A stretch of 31,943 nucleotides of DNA from Pseudomonadota bacterium (GTDB lineage: Bacteria > Pseudomonadota > Alphaproteobacteria > Rhizobiales > Phreatobacteraceae), in assembly GCA_023416965.1 (NCBI GenBank), contig JAEZGJ010000083.1:1-31943 (forward strand), written 5' to 3'. The notes below the pieces were generated by a model. It saw only the letters and a list, made by a program, of their open reading frames with translations. It ran no database searches and was not told where the DNA came from. Of the stretch, positions 1 to 7,899 are shown piece after piece. The first letter of the stretch is position 1; each line of letters begins with the position of its first letter. The position numbers and the translations under genes are program-made.

Positions 1-1583
1 CCTCCGTGCTCACCGACATGGACCGTGCGGTGGAGCGCCTGGCCAAGGCGGTACTCACCGGCGAGCAGGTGGCGATCTTCGGCGACTATGACGTCGACGG
101 CGCCGCCTCCTCGGCCGTGCTGGCCCTGTTCCTGCGGGCCGCCGGGCTCGACCCCTTCCTGCACATCCCCGACCGCATCTTCGAGGGCTACGGGCCCAAT
201 GCGGAGGCGCTACGCCAGCTCGCCGGTCGGGGCGCGACGCTGCTCGTCACCCTCGACTGCGGCACGACCAGTCATCGGGTTCTGGGGGAGGCGGGGGCGC
301 TCGGCCTCGACGTCGTCGTCTGCGACCATCACCAGGCCGACGAGACGCTTCCCGCCGTCGAGGCCTTGGTCAATCCGAACCGTCAGGACGATCTCTCCGG
401 GCTCGGCCAGCTCTGCGCCGCCGGCGTCACGTTCATGCTGGTCGTGGCGCTGAACCGGCATCTGCGGGGGAAGGGGCACTGGACGACGGCCAGGCCCGAG
501 CCCGACCTGATGGGCCTCGTGGACCTGGTGGCGCTCGGCACGGTGGCCGACGTGGTGCCGCTCACCGGGCTCAACCGCGCCTTCGTCGCCCGCGGCCTCA
601 TCGTCATGCGGCGGCGGGAGAATGCCGGGCTGCGGGCGCTGATGGACGTGGCGCGGCTGGACGGGCCGCCAACGCCCTACCACCTCGGCTTCCTGCTCGG
701 CCCCCGCATCAATGCAGGAGGGCGGATCGGCGACGCGGCGCTGGGGCTCAAGCTGCTCATGACCGAGGATACGCTGGAAGCCGGAAGGCTCGCCGCCGAC
801 CTCGACCGGCTGAACCGCGAGCGGCAGGTGGTGGAGACCGGCACGGTCGCGGAGGCCGAGGCCGAAGCGCTCGCGGCGCTCGGCCCGCTGGAGGAGGGTG
901 CCGCCGTGGTGGTGACCGCCGGCAACGGCTGGCATGCCGGGGTCGTGGGGCTCGTCGCCTCGCGCCTGAAGGAGCGCTTCAAGCGGCCCGCCTTCGCCAT
1001 CGCCTTCACCGGCGACACGGGGACGGGGTCTGGCCGGTCGCTGCCGGGGGTCGATCTCGGCGCGGCGGTTCGGCGGGCGGTTGCCGCCGGTATCCTCGCC
1101 AAGGGTGGCGGCCACGCCATGGCAGCCGGCATCACCGTGCAGCGGGAGCGGCTGGCCGAATTCCGCGCCTTCCTCGAGGCGCAGCTCGGCGAGGCGGTGA
1201 GCCGGGCGCGGCGGGAGGACATGCTGCTGGTCGACGCGGCGACCACGGCGGGGGCGATGACCACCGACCTCGTCGCCATGCTCGACCGGGCGGGGCCCTT
1301 TGGCACCGGCAATCCGGAACCCATCCTGGCGCTGCCCTCGCACACGCTCGTCCATGTCGACGAACTCGCCGGCGCCCACGTGCGGGCGCGGCTGCGCAGC
1401 GGCGACGGCAAGACGGTCGACGCCATCGCCTTCCGGGCTGCCGGCCAGCCGCTGGGGCAGATGCTGGCGGCGAACCGCGGCCGGCCGCTGCACGTCGCGG
1501 GATGCGCCGCCATCAACCGCTGGCAGGGGCAGGAACGGGTGCAGTTCCGGATCACCGATGCGGCTGTGCCGCCGGGCCTCTGA
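1..1583 (+). CDS. recJ: Single-stranded-DNA-specific exonuclease RecJ, 5'-truncated by window edge
   Basis: RecJ degrades single-stranded DNA 5' to 3' in recombination (RecFOR pathway), mismatch repair and base excision repair in the cytoplasm. The frame is open at the window edge; the first in-frame start-like codon is GTG at 6, but RecJ proteins are usually near 600 residues and about 525 are seen here, so the N-terminus lies outside. Counting from the GTG, the DHH phosphoesterase motifs are clear: GDYDVDG (26-32), LDCG (83-86), DHH (107-109) and ALGTVADVVPL (176-186). These are the metal-binding aspartates and histidines of the family. The DHHA1 motif GGGHAMAAG follows in the second half, and the C-terminal part fits the OB-like RecJ domain. 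The protein ends normally at TGA. It is a housekeeping gene with no visible link to its neighbours. Confidence 0.96.
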   Translation, partial: SVLTDMDRAVERLAKAVLTGEQVAIFGDYDVDGAASSAVLALFLRAAGLDPFLHIPDRIFEGYGPNAEALRQLAGRGATLLVTLDCGTTSHRVLGEAGALGLDVVVCDHHQADETLPAVEALVNPNRQDDLSGLGQLCAAGVTFMLVVALNRHLRGKGHWTTARPEPDLMGLVDLVALGTVADVVPLTGLNRAFVARGLIVMRRRENAGLRALMDVARLDGPPTPYHLGFLLGPRINAGGRIGDAALGLKLLMTEDTLEAGRLAADLDRLNRERQVVETGTVAEAEAEALAALGPLEEGAAVVVTAGNGWHAGVVGLVASRLKERFKRPAFAIAFTGDTGTGSGRSLPGVDLGAAVRRAVAAGILAKGGGHAMAAGITVQRERLAEFRAFLEAQLGEAVSRARREDMLLVDAATTAGAMTTDLVAMLDRAGPFGTGNPEPILALPSHTLVHVDELAGAHVRARLRSGDGKTVDAIAFRAAGQPLGQMLAANRGRPLHVAGCAAINRWQGQERVQFRITDAAVPPGL

Positions 1584-1584
1584 T

Positions 1585-1940
1585 ACGATGCGGACGTGCG
1601 GGGCGGGCCGCGCCCGCAGCTGACGGCGCGGAGGGCGTGGCGCCGTCTCGCTCCCGCCGCCGCGGGAACGCCCCCGGGCCGCCATCAGAGCCTGGGCCTG
1701 AACGGCGAGAGTGCGGGCGCGGGGCGCCAGCGCTGGGTCGGACGTGACCACGTTTCGCAGCGCCGCGAGCAGCGTGGCGGCCTCCGTCACCGGGTCGGCG
1801 CAGGTCCGCGCATCCTCCAGCAGATCGGCGAAGGACGGGTTCCAGGCGGGATCGTGAAGCCGCCACAGGACCAGCGCGACCAGGCTGTCCTCCCGGTCGC
1901 TGCCTTCCGGCAGGGTGACGTCCATAGACGCAGTACCCAT
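1585..1940 (-). CDS. Possible small hypothetical protein convergent to recJ; 3' end uncertain
   Basis: I do not recognise the product. Reading leftward from an ATG at 1940 (AGGTG lies 7 bases upstream; another ATG is at 1925), about 85 residues look like a genuine acidic, alpha-helical protein, with segments such as LVALVLWRLHDPAWNPSF and LLEDARTCADPVTEAATLL. The sequence then turns Arg/Pro-rich. No stop appears before recJ, and the frame stays open antisense through most of recJ, which is implausible as coding sequence. The coordinates cover only the part outside recJ. Either the 3' end carries a frameshift (a neighbouring frame stops at 1552, the third at 1687), or the gene overlaps recJ, or it is not a gene. 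Confidence 0.4.
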
Positions 1941-2182
1941 CAGATCGCACCTGGCACGCAAGGAAATGCACGGAATCGGTCCGGCCGACAGGGTGATTGC
2001 AATCGTTCGGCGAAGCCGCGGCAACGGCCCGCGTGCCGCGCCGGCGCCTTATCCACAGCCCCGCATGCTGCAGCGCGAAAGCTTCGGCTGCCTCTACGTC
2101 ATGTGCGCTGGTCAGGGCGGCCCGACGGCGCTACTGTGCCGCCAGTGCCGCCGGGGAGCGGCCCTGCCGGGAGGAGCAGAGC

Positions 2183-2617
2183 ATGGGTTTCTTCGATTTC
2201 GTCAAGAGCGTCGGCAAGAAGCTGGTGGGCGCAAGCGAGGCGCAGGCCGCGCCGGCTCCCGCCCTGACGCAGGAGGTGGCGAGCCACGGCTTCGACACCA
2301 GCAAGCTGCAGATCGGCACGTCGGGCAACAATGTACAGCTGTCGGGGCAGGTGAAGTCGCAGGAGGAGGCCGAGCGCATCATCCTTGCCCTCGGCAACAC
2401 GGTGGGGGTGGCGCAGGTCGACACCAGCCAGCTGATCGTGGCGGCCGAAACACCGGCGGCCAAGTTCTACACGGTGAAGAAGGGCGACACGCTCTGGAAG
2501 ATCGCCGAGGCCCATTACGGCAAGGGCGCCGACTATCCGAAGATCGTGGCGGCCAACAATCCGCCGATCGTCAATCCCGACCTCATCCAGCCCGGCTGGG
2601 TGCTTCGCATTCCCTGA
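2183..2617 (+). CDS. kbp: BON-LysM domain protein, Kbp/YgaU-like
   Basis: The 144-residue product matches the size and order of E. coli Kbp (YgaU, 149 residues): a short N-terminal helix beginning MGFFDFVKSVGKKL, a BON domain at about 28-87 (GNNVQLSGQVKSQEEAERI) and a C-terminal LysM domain at about 95-144 (YTVKKGDTLWKIAEAHYG). In E. coli this family is a potassium-binding protein; the LysM name has led to annotation as peptidoglycan-binding. No signal peptide is visible, which agrees with a cytoplasmic protein. The ATG at 2183 has a strong GGGAGGAG ribosome-binding site. The frame is open upstream, but that extension is unlike the family. The gene stands alone and is followed by a GC-rich hairpin at 2640-2663. 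Family assignment is firm; potassium binding here is inferred. Confidence 0.88.
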   Translation: MGFFDFVKSVGKKLVGASEAQAAPAPALTQEVASHGFDTSKLQIGTSGNNVQLSGQVKSQEEAERIILALGNTVGVAQVDTSQLIVAAETPAAKFYTVKKGDTLWKIAEAHYGKGADYPKIVAANNPPIVNPDLIQPGWVLRIP

Positions 2618-2639
2618 CGCTGCCCTATACTCCCGGACG

Positions 2640-2663
2640 GGCGGAGGCCTCGACGCCTCCGCC
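2640..2663. terminator. GC-rich hairpin, possible terminator after kbp
   Basis: GGCGGAGGC at 2640-2648 is exactly complementary to GCCTCCGCC at 2655-2663 with a 6-base loop. It lies 22 bases after the kbp stop and before the next start at 2688. There is no run of T after it, so intrinsic termination is not certain; it could instead protect the kbp transcript 3' end. Confidence 0.5.
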
Positions 2664-2687
2664 GTCATACCGACCGGGAGAACGCCA

Positions 2688-3665
2688 ATGACCAGCCTGA
2701 CGCGCCGTGGCCTCGCCGCGGCTGCCATTCTCGCGCCTTTCGCCCCCGCCGTCGCGCGGGCCCAGTCCTGGCCCTCCGGCACGATCCGGATCGTCGCCCC
2801 CTTTCCGCCCGGAGGCTCCGTCGATGCCCTGGCGCGGCTCGCCCAGCCGGTCCTGGAACGCAGTCTCGGGGCGACGGTGATCGTCGAGAACCGGGCGGGA
2901 GCCGGCGGCAGCGTCGGCGCCAATGCCGTCGCCAAGGCGGCGCCCGACGGCAACACCTGGCTCTTCGTCTTCGACACCCATGCGGTGAACCCGTCGCTGC
3001 TGCCGAACATGCCCTTCGATTCGACGAAGGACCTTGACCCGGTCATGCTGATCGGCACGGCGCCCATGGTGCTGGTGACCCATCCCTCGCAGCCCTACCG
3101 GACACTCGCCGAGGTGATCCAGGCGGGCAAGGAGCGGGCAGGGGGCGTGCCCTACGGGACGATCGGCAACGGCAGCCTCGGCCACCTCGCCATGACGCTG
3201 CTCGCCAGGCGCGCCTCGACCGGCTTCAACCACATTCCCTATCGTGGAGGCGGGCCGCTCATCAACGATGCCCTCGGCGGCCATGTGCCGCTGTCCATCG
3301 CCTCGGTCGCCGTGCTCGCCGCCCACCTCACGGCCGGGACCCTGCGCCCCATCGCCCAGACCGGCGCGCAGCGGGCGGCGACGCTTCCCGACGTGCCGAC
3401 GGTCGCCGAGAGCGGCTTTCCCGGCTTCGAGGCCGAGGCCTGGTGGGGGGTCTTCGCGCCCGCCGGCACGCCGGCGCCGGTCGTCGCGCGGTTCCGGGAG
3501 GCGCTCGCCGGCGCCTTCCGCGAGCCGGCCACGGCCAAACAGCTCACGGAAACCCAGCAGATCAAGCTGCTGACGACCGGACCGGACGAACTGCGGACCT
3601 TCTTCGAGGGCCAGATGAAGATCTGGGGAGAGGTGGTCCGCGAGAATTCCATCAAGGCGAGCTGA
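2688..3665 (+). CDS. Bug-family (TctC-like) periplasmic solute-binding protein
   Basis: This is a 325-residue extracytoplasmic receptor of the Bug/TctC family, which binds small carboxylates or similar solutes and normally serves tripartite tricarboxylate transporters. The N-terminus is an export signal (MTSLTRRGLAAAAILAPF, cleavage likely after ARA near residue 25; the RR followed by a hydrophobic stretch suggests Tat export). Family hallmarks follow: IRIVAPFPPGGSVDALAR, ENRAGAGGSVGAN, the PDGNTWLF segment, IPYRGGGPLINDALGGHV, LPDVPTVAESGFPGFE and WWGVFAPAGTPAPVV. The start has a GGGAG ribosome-binding site about 9 bases upstream. No TctA or TctB membrane genes are adjacent, so it is an orphan receptor, which is common in this family. 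The ligand cannot be read from the sequence. Confidence 0.92.
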   Translation: MTSLTRRGLAAAAILAPFAPAVARAQSWPSGTIRIVAPFPPGGSVDALARLAQPVLERSLGATVIVENRAGAGGSVGANAVAKAAPDGNTWLFVFDTHAVNPSLLPNMPFDSTKDLDPVMLIGTAPMVLVTHPSQPYRTLAEVIQAGKERAGGVPYGTIGNGSLGHLAMTLLARRASTGFNHIPYRGGGPLINDALGGHVPLSIASVAVLAAHLTAGTLRPIAQTGAQRAATLPDVPTVAESGFPGFEAEAWWGVFAPAGTPAPVVARFREALAGAFREPATAKQLTETQQIKLLTTGPDELRTFFEGQMKIWGEVVRENSIKAS

Positions 3666-3732
3666 AATTCCGCCGGGGCGCTTGATGGCGGCGGGGAACA
3701 CCCCTATAACGCCCGCCGCCGCCATGCGGTTC

Positions 3733-3808
3733 GCTCCCTTCGTCTAGAGGCCTAGGACACCAGCCTTTCACGTTGGGTACACGGGTTCGAATCCCGTAGG
3801 GAGCGCCA
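3733..3808 (+). tRNA. tRNA-Glu (anticodon TTC)
   Basis: The cloverleaf can be drawn by eye. Acceptor arm GCTCCCT (3733-3739) pairs with AGGGAGC (3798-3804). The anticodon stem CCAGC/GTTGG encloses loop CTTTCAC with anticodon TTC at 3767-3769. The T arm contains GGGTTCGAATCCC. The encoded CCA is at 3806-3808. TTC reads GAA/GAG, so this is tRNA-Glu. A T-rich stretch (TTCTTTTCT) follows directly and may aid termination. Confidence 0.97.
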
Positions 3809-4472
3809 GTTCTTTTCTAAGCCGTTGATATTCCAATGAGTCTCGGAGGGGCCAGCCTCTGAGTGGGCGCTGGTATGAATCCGGCAGGGAAATCGGTGGG
3901 AATCGGGCGCCGCGAGATGGCGCTGCATGGGTCGCAAGAGCTCCTTCAATCTTCCCATCCAAGTGCGCCGTGCCGATAGGGGACGCTTTGTCCATTCCTG
4001 CCATTCACGCCGGACATCGTGCCTTGCGTGGCTGGGATGGTGACCATCCCGTGAGATCTCAGCCCACGGCCTTGCGGGTGAGGGCGGGTCATCAAGTTTG
4101 CCCTCGACACGGGTGATCTCGGCTTGCATCCAGTCGCTGGCCGAGCATCCACCCGCAGGTCCATAGCTTGCCGCTACCGCGAAAATGAGCCGCGCACCTG
4201 GCCGCAAGCACTCCATGCGCGCCAGTGTCCCGGGACACCAAGCCGATCGCCGCCGGTCAGGGAGGAGCCCGCTCGTGCCGGGCAGGATGGGCAGTCTCGG
4301 CCAGATGCCCTGGAGCCCTCCGCCGCCATCAGCGCGGACCGCCAGCGTCGGGTTCGCCCCTTGAGCCCGCCGGTGCCACGAGGCTACCTCTGGCTTTCGC
4401 CTGGGTGACACCGCAATTGCCGCGGCGGCGGTTCCTTTCGGGCCAATCGGTCAGAGTGGGCCCGCCATGCGT
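3809..4472. other. Gene-free stretch downstream of tRNA-Glu
   Basis: About 660 bases lie between the tRNA and the end of the ABC ATPase gene on the other strand. Short open frames exist on both strands (for example minus-strand frames between about 3946 and 4411), but none shows a recognisable domain, a convincing ribosome-binding site or a neighbour that explains it. One minus-strand stretch around 4100-4220 reads like a short lipoprotein start (hydrophobic run, then GGC). I would not call it. The position after a tRNA makes a decayed integration site possible. I see no second copy of the tRNA 3' end in the window. Confidence 0.5.
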
Positions 4473-5246
4473 CTAGTGGATTGTCGCAAGAAATTCTTTC
4501 AGGCGGACGCTCGGCTGGTCGCGGAAGAACGTCTCGGGATCTGCCTCGCAATCGACCTTGCCGTTGTCCATCAGCACGACCCGGTCCGAGACGCGCCGGG
4601 CGAAGGCCATTTCGTGGGTGACGACGATCATCGTCATGCCGCTCCCGGCCAGGTCTGCGATGACGTTCAGCACTTCGCCCGTCGTCTCGGGATCGAGGGC
4701 GCTGGTCGGCTCGTCAAAGAGCATGAGGTTCGGCTTCATGGCGAGTGCCCGCGCGATGGCGGCCCGCTGCTGCTGTCCGCCGGAGAGCTTCATCGGGTAG
4801 GCGTTCGCCTTTTCGGCGAGGCCCACCCGCCGCAGCAGGTCCATGGCGGTGTCGACGGCCTGGTCGCGGCTTTGGCCGAGCACCAGCATGGGCGCCTCGA
4901 TGATGTTCTCGAGGACGGTCATGTGCCAGAAGAGGTTGAACTGCTGGAACACCATGCCAATGTTGCGGCGCTGCTCGACGATGCGCCGCTGGGGGAGGGG
5001 GACGAGGCGGTCCCCCCTGAGATCGTAACCGATGAGATCGTCGCCGACGAAAATCCGCCCGTCCTGATAGGTCTCGAGCTGGTTGATGCAGCGCAGGAAG
5101 GTGCTCTTTCCCGAGCCCGACGGGCCGATGATCGACAGGACCTCACCCTTTGCCACCTGAAGGCTGACGCCCTTGAGGACCTCCAGGGGCCCGAACCATT
5201 TGCGCACGTTATCGGCGCGCACCAAGGTCTCCGGGGCGGCGGCCAT
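4473..5246 (-). CDS. Polar amino acid-type ABC transporter ATPase (GlnQ/HisP family)
   Basis: This is the ATPase of a PAAT importer. Numbered from a GTG at 5249, Walker A GPSGSGKST is at 42-50, the Q-loop is FQQFNLF, the signature LSGGQQQ is at 155-161, Walker B LMLFDEP is at 175-181 and the H-loop is VVTHEM (H212). At about 257 residues it has the usual length. The ATG at 5246 is preferred over the GTG because GGAG sits 8 bases before it and it forms a TGATG overlap with the permease stop; the GTG remains possible. It is the last gene of a leftward unit SDR - receptor - permease - ATPase. The LMLFDEPTSALDP form of Walker B is typical of amino-acid importers, but the cluster context suggests an unusual substrate. 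Confidence 0.93.
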   Translation of the reverse strand: MAAAPETLVRADNVRKWFGPLEVLKGVSLQVAKGEVLSIIGPSGSGKSTFLRCINQLETYQDGRIFVGDDLIGYDLRGDRLVPLPQRRIVEQRRNIGMVFQQFNLFWHMTVLENIIEAPMLVLGQSRDQAVDTAMDLLRRVGLAEKANAYPMKLSGGQQQRAAIARALAMKPNLMLFDEPTSALDPETTGEVLNVIADLAGSGMTMIVVTHEMAFARRVSDRVVLMDNGKVDCEADPETFFRDQPSVRLKEFLATIH

Positions 5247-6031
5247 CACCGGCGCTCCAGGGCAGCATCGACCCGCGGCCGCAGGTAGAACAGCGTCTTC
5301 TCGATGAAGCCCGACGGACCGTCGTCGCGTTCGTGACGGCGCAGCCGCGTCTCGATCATGCCCTGGATCACGTTCCAGACCGTCGTCAGGAGGAGGTAGG
5401 TAATCGAGAGGACAATAAGCAGTTCGAAGGTCTTGAAGGTGGTCGCGGACATGCTCTCGGTCAGCTGGAAGATCTCCTGGACGCCGATGACGCTGGCGAG
5501 CGACGTCGTCTTCAGGAGGTGGTTGAAATCGTTGCCGAGCGGCGGGACGATGACCCTTGTCGCCTGGGGCAGGATGATCCGGCGCGTCAGCTGGAAGGTT
5601 CCCATGCCGAGCGACTTGGCGGCCTCGATCTGGCCGCGCTGGACGGCCTGGATGCCGTTGCGCACGATCTCGGCCATATAGGCGCCCTCGTGGATCGCGA
5701 GGCCGATCACTGCAGCCTGGAAGGACGCGGAGAGGGTGAAGCCCAGGACGACCATGTCGGAGAAGCGGAAGAAGCCGGCCGCCGCGAGCCCCGAGAAGAA
5801 GAACACCAGCAGGACAAGGACCGGAATGCCGCGGATCAGCCAGATGTAGAAGGCGCAGACGGCCCGGATCAGCCCGAAGCGCGACAACCGACCGAAGCCG
5901 ACGACCACCCCGATCACAAGCCCCAGCGCCATGGCCAGGACGGCCATGACGACCGTCCTGCCCAGGGCGATGAGGTAGAGGTCTCCCGGATCCGTCAGGC
6001 GGCTCCAGAAGAAGGCCCAGTCAAAACCCAT
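5246..6031 (-). CDS. Polar amino acid-type ABC transporter permease (HisMQ family)
   Basis: This is an inner-membrane permease of the PAAT class, about 261 residues with roughly five hydrophobic segments (for example VVMAVLAMALGLVIGVVVGF and IPVLVLLVFFFSGLAAAGFF). The cytoplasmic coupling loop contains the family EAA motif (IEAAKSLGMGTFQLTRRIILPQA). The chosen ATG at 6031 overlaps the TGA of the receptor gene as TGATG, the same junction type as at 5246, which points to translational coupling. An in-frame start codon at 6058 would give nine more residues but a 28-base overlap. Only one permease gene is present, so the transporter probably uses a homodimer. Confidence 0.93.
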   Translation of the reverse strand: MGFDWAFFWSRLTDPGDLYLIALGRTVVMAVLAMALGLVIGVVVGFGRLSRFGLIRAVCAFYIWLIRGIPVLVLLVFFFSGLAAAGFFRFSDMVVLGFTLSASFQAAVIGLAIHEGAYMAEIVRNGIQAVQRGQIEAAKSLGMGTFQLTRRIILPQATRVIVPPLGNDFNHLLKTTSLASVIGVQEIFQLTESMSATTFKTFELLIVLSITYLLLTTVWNVIQGMIETRLRRHERDDGPSGFIEKTLFYLRPRVDAALERR

Positions 6032-6891
6032 CAGAGTTCCGAGCCCTGCATGTTCCACTTCTCGATCAGGCGCTTGTATGTGCCGTCAGCGACGATCGAA
6101 TCGAAGCTCTGCTTCATCGGGTCAAAGAGCTCCTTGTTCCCCTTGCGAAGCCCGATGCCGGTGCCGATCAGGCCGAAAGGCTCGCCAAGGGGCCGGAAGT
6201 CGTTGGGCCGCAGGCCGATATAATAGGACGCGGCCGTGGTGGTCGTGCCGAGCACCTCGATCTGGCCGGTAGCGAGCTGCTGGAAGGTCTCGGTGGTGGT
6301 CGGCAGGACCACGAGGTTGATCTCCGGCTTGCCGGCCGCCTTAAGCCTGGCGTTGGCCTCGTTCACCAGGTTGTGGATGGTCGTGCCGTTCGGCACGGCC
6401 ATCTTGCGCCCGGAGAGGTCCTCCAGCGACGCCGCCTGGAGAGTGCTCGCCTTCGTCGTCACGATCCTCTGGCCCGTGCGCGAGAAGGGGATCATGTCGA
6501 TGATCTCGAGGCGCTCGGGCCGGATGAACAGCTCCTGCATCAGCGCGTCGCACTGCTGTGCCTGGAGGGCGGGGATGAGGCCGACGAAGCGGAGCTGGAC
6601 CCAGTTGACCCTGAGGCCCATGCGCGACGCGATCTCGGTGCCGAGCTCGACCTCGAAGCCGGTCGGCCGCTGCTGATTGTCGTAGAAGGCGCGCGGCGGA
6701 TTATCGATGGTGGCGCAATAGGTGATCACGCCCTTGGCGGCGAGGGCCGCGGGCGGCTGGAAGCGCGCCTGAGCCATTGCCGCATTGCCGAGCAGCGGTG
6801 AGGCGAGGGCGCCCGTCATCCCCGCGAGGACGGTGCGCCGTCCGATGGCCTTGCCCCGGCCGCCCGGGGTGTGCTGGTTCGAAGTCGACAT
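6031..6891 (-). CDS. Polar amino acid-type ABC transporter periplasmic binding protein
   Basis: This is a family 3 solute-binding protein delivering ligand to the permease encoded next to it. A Tat-like signal is visible (GRRTVLAGMTGALASPLLG, cleavage near AMAQ). It is followed by the start of lobe 1 (GVITYCATIDNPPRAFYD), the PTGFEVELGTEIASRMGL motif, the ligand-lobe crossover LSGRKMAVPNGTT, and a C-terminal LIEKWNM typical of the family. The ATG at 6891 is preferred because GAGGGA lies 10 bases upstream; an ATG at 6918 would add nine residues but has no good ribosome-binding site. The pocket specificity cannot be read. Because the operon and its divergent partner look like a sugar-type pathway, the ligand may not be an ordinary amino acid. 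Confidence 0.91.
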   Translation of the reverse strand: MSTSNQHTPGGRGKAIGRRTVLAGMTGALASPLLGNAAMAQARFQPPAALAAKGVITYCATIDNPPRAFYDNQQRPTGFEVELGTEIASRMGLRVNWVQLRFVGLIPALQAQQCDALMQELFIRPERLEIIDMIPFSRTGQRIVTTKASTLQAASLEDLSGRKMAVPNGTTIHNLVNEANARLKAAGKPEINLVVLPTTTETFQQLATGQIEVLGTTTTAASYYIGLRPNDFRPLGEPFGLIGTGIGLRKGNKELFDPMKQSFDSIVADGTYKRLIEKWNMQGSEL

Positions 6892-6943
6892 GACGCTTGG
6901 ATCCCTCTGGTTCTTCATGGGTGGCGTTTGTTGTCATCTGTTT

Positions 6944-6971
6944 CGCTCACCAGCGCCGATCCGTGTGAGCG
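6944..6971. repeat. Inverted repeat between SDR and receptor genes
   Basis: CGCTCAC (6944-6950) and GTGAGCG (6965-6971) are perfect complements around a 14-base spacer, in the 98-base gap between the SDR stop and the receptor start. On the minus-strand transcript it could form a hairpin affecting the relative levels of SDR and transporter messages, or it could be a binding site. No T run follows. Confidence 0.35.
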
Positions 6972-6989
6972 TTCTTGTTCGTTTAGGTC

Positions 6990-7778
6990 TCACGTCATGT
7001 AGACGCCACCGGTGACGTTGATGCCCTGTCCGGTCATGAAGCGGGCGCTGTCGGAGGCGAGGAAAGCGACGACGCCGGCGACATCCTCCGGCTCCTCGAG
7101 GCGCCCGAGGGGCGTCTGGCCGACATAGTCCTGGATCACGGCCTCGGGGGTCATGCCGCGAAGCTCCGCCTCCCAGGCGACCTCCCGCGACTGCATGCCG
7201 GTCTTCACGAAGCCGGGGCAGACCGCGTTCACCCGAATGCCGGCGGGGGCGAGCTCGCGGGCGAGCGCCTGCGTCCAGCCCAGCACCGCGAATTTCGAGG
7301 CGGAGTAGTGGGCAAGAAGCGGTGCCCCGACCTTCGCCGCGAGGGAGGCCGTGTTGACGATGCACCCCGATCCCTGCGCCAGAAAGTGGCGTGCCGCGAT
7401 CTGGTTCGTCAGGAAAATGCCCTTCGTGTTGACGGCGAAGTTGAAGTCCCAGTCCTGGTCGGTCAGGTCGACGGCCCGGCGCATGGTGGAGACGCCAGCG
7501 TTCCCGACGAGAAGGTCGCAGCCTCCGGCCGTGGAGCAGAAAGCGTCGAACGCGTGCTGAACCTCCTCACGCCGTGTGACATCGATCCGCAGCGCGCGCG
7601 CGTTCGGACCGATGGCGTCGGCTGCGGCCTGCGCGGCCGCCGCGTCGATGTCGGCAACGCCGACCGTCATGCCCTGCGCCGCCAGGGCGACCGCGATGGC
7701 CCGTCCGATGCCGGCGGCGGCGCCGGTGACCAGGGCTTTGCGGCCTTCGAGTTCGGGATAGATCGGCGCAACCGGCAT
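6990..7778 (-). CDS. Classical short-chain dehydrogenase/reductase
   Basis: This is a 262-residue NAD(P)-dependent oxidoreductase of the classical SDR family, probably oxidising a hydroxyl of a polyol, sugar or related compound. From the ATG at 7778: TGAAAGIG nucleotide-binding motif (18-25), Asp43 at the end of strand 2 (VADID), which favours NAD over NADP, NAG (93-95), Asn117, catalytic Ser145, and YSASK with Tyr158 and Lys162; PGFVKTGM follows, then the usual C-terminal GGVYMT. All four catalytic residues are present, so it should be active. A TTG at 7814 is in frame but would extend into the candidate operator and lacks support. It is the first gene of the leftward unit that continues into the ABC importer, and it is divergent from the DeoR-led unit. 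Confidence 0.93.
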   Translation of the reverse strand: MPVAPIYPELEGRKALVTGAAAGIGRAIAVALAAQGMTVGVADIDAAAAQAAADAIGPNARALRIDVTRREEVQHAFDAFCSTAGGCDLLVGNAGVSTMRRAVDLTDQDWDFNFAVNTKGIFLTNQIAARHFLAQGSGCIVNTASLAAKVGAPLLAHYSASKFAVLGWTQALARELAPAGIRVNAVCPGFVKTGMQSREVAWEAELRGMTPEAVIQDYVGQTPLGRLEEPEDVAGVVAFLASDSARFMTGQGINVTGGVYMT

Positions 7779-7808
7779 GGGCGAAGGGGTCCTTGTCGCT
7801 CCACTACA

Positions 7809-7853
7809 TATCAAACAATAACGTTCATCAAGTCCCGAATTTTATGTTTGATA
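7809..7853. promoter_or_regulatory. Candidate DeoR operator in divergent promoter region
   Basis: TATCAAACA (7809-7817) and TGTTTGATA (7845-7853) form a perfect 9-base inverted repeat with a 27-base spacer. With one added base the similarity extends outward (ACATATCAAACAATAA against ACATTATCAAACATAA on the other strand). It lies in the AT-rich gap between the divergent SDR and DeoR genes, where a local regulator would control both units. DeoR/GlpR regulators bind repeated or inverted sites of this kind; binding here is inferred. Confidence 0.55.
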
Positions 7854-7899
7854 ATGTGCGTTCTGCGGCTATGACTGGAGGAGCCATGCGGAGCTACCA

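Noticed and set aside
210..2024. 604-codon minus-strand open frame across recJ
   Set aside because: Most of it lies antisense to a clear RecJ; the composition there is Arg/Pro/Gly-rich and without domains. Only the part outside recJ is kept, at low confidence.
3752..4411. Minus-strand frame running through the tRNA-Glu
   Set aside because: Its end (SLRDSNPCTQRE) is translated tRNA antisense, a common false protein; the rest has no recognisable domain.
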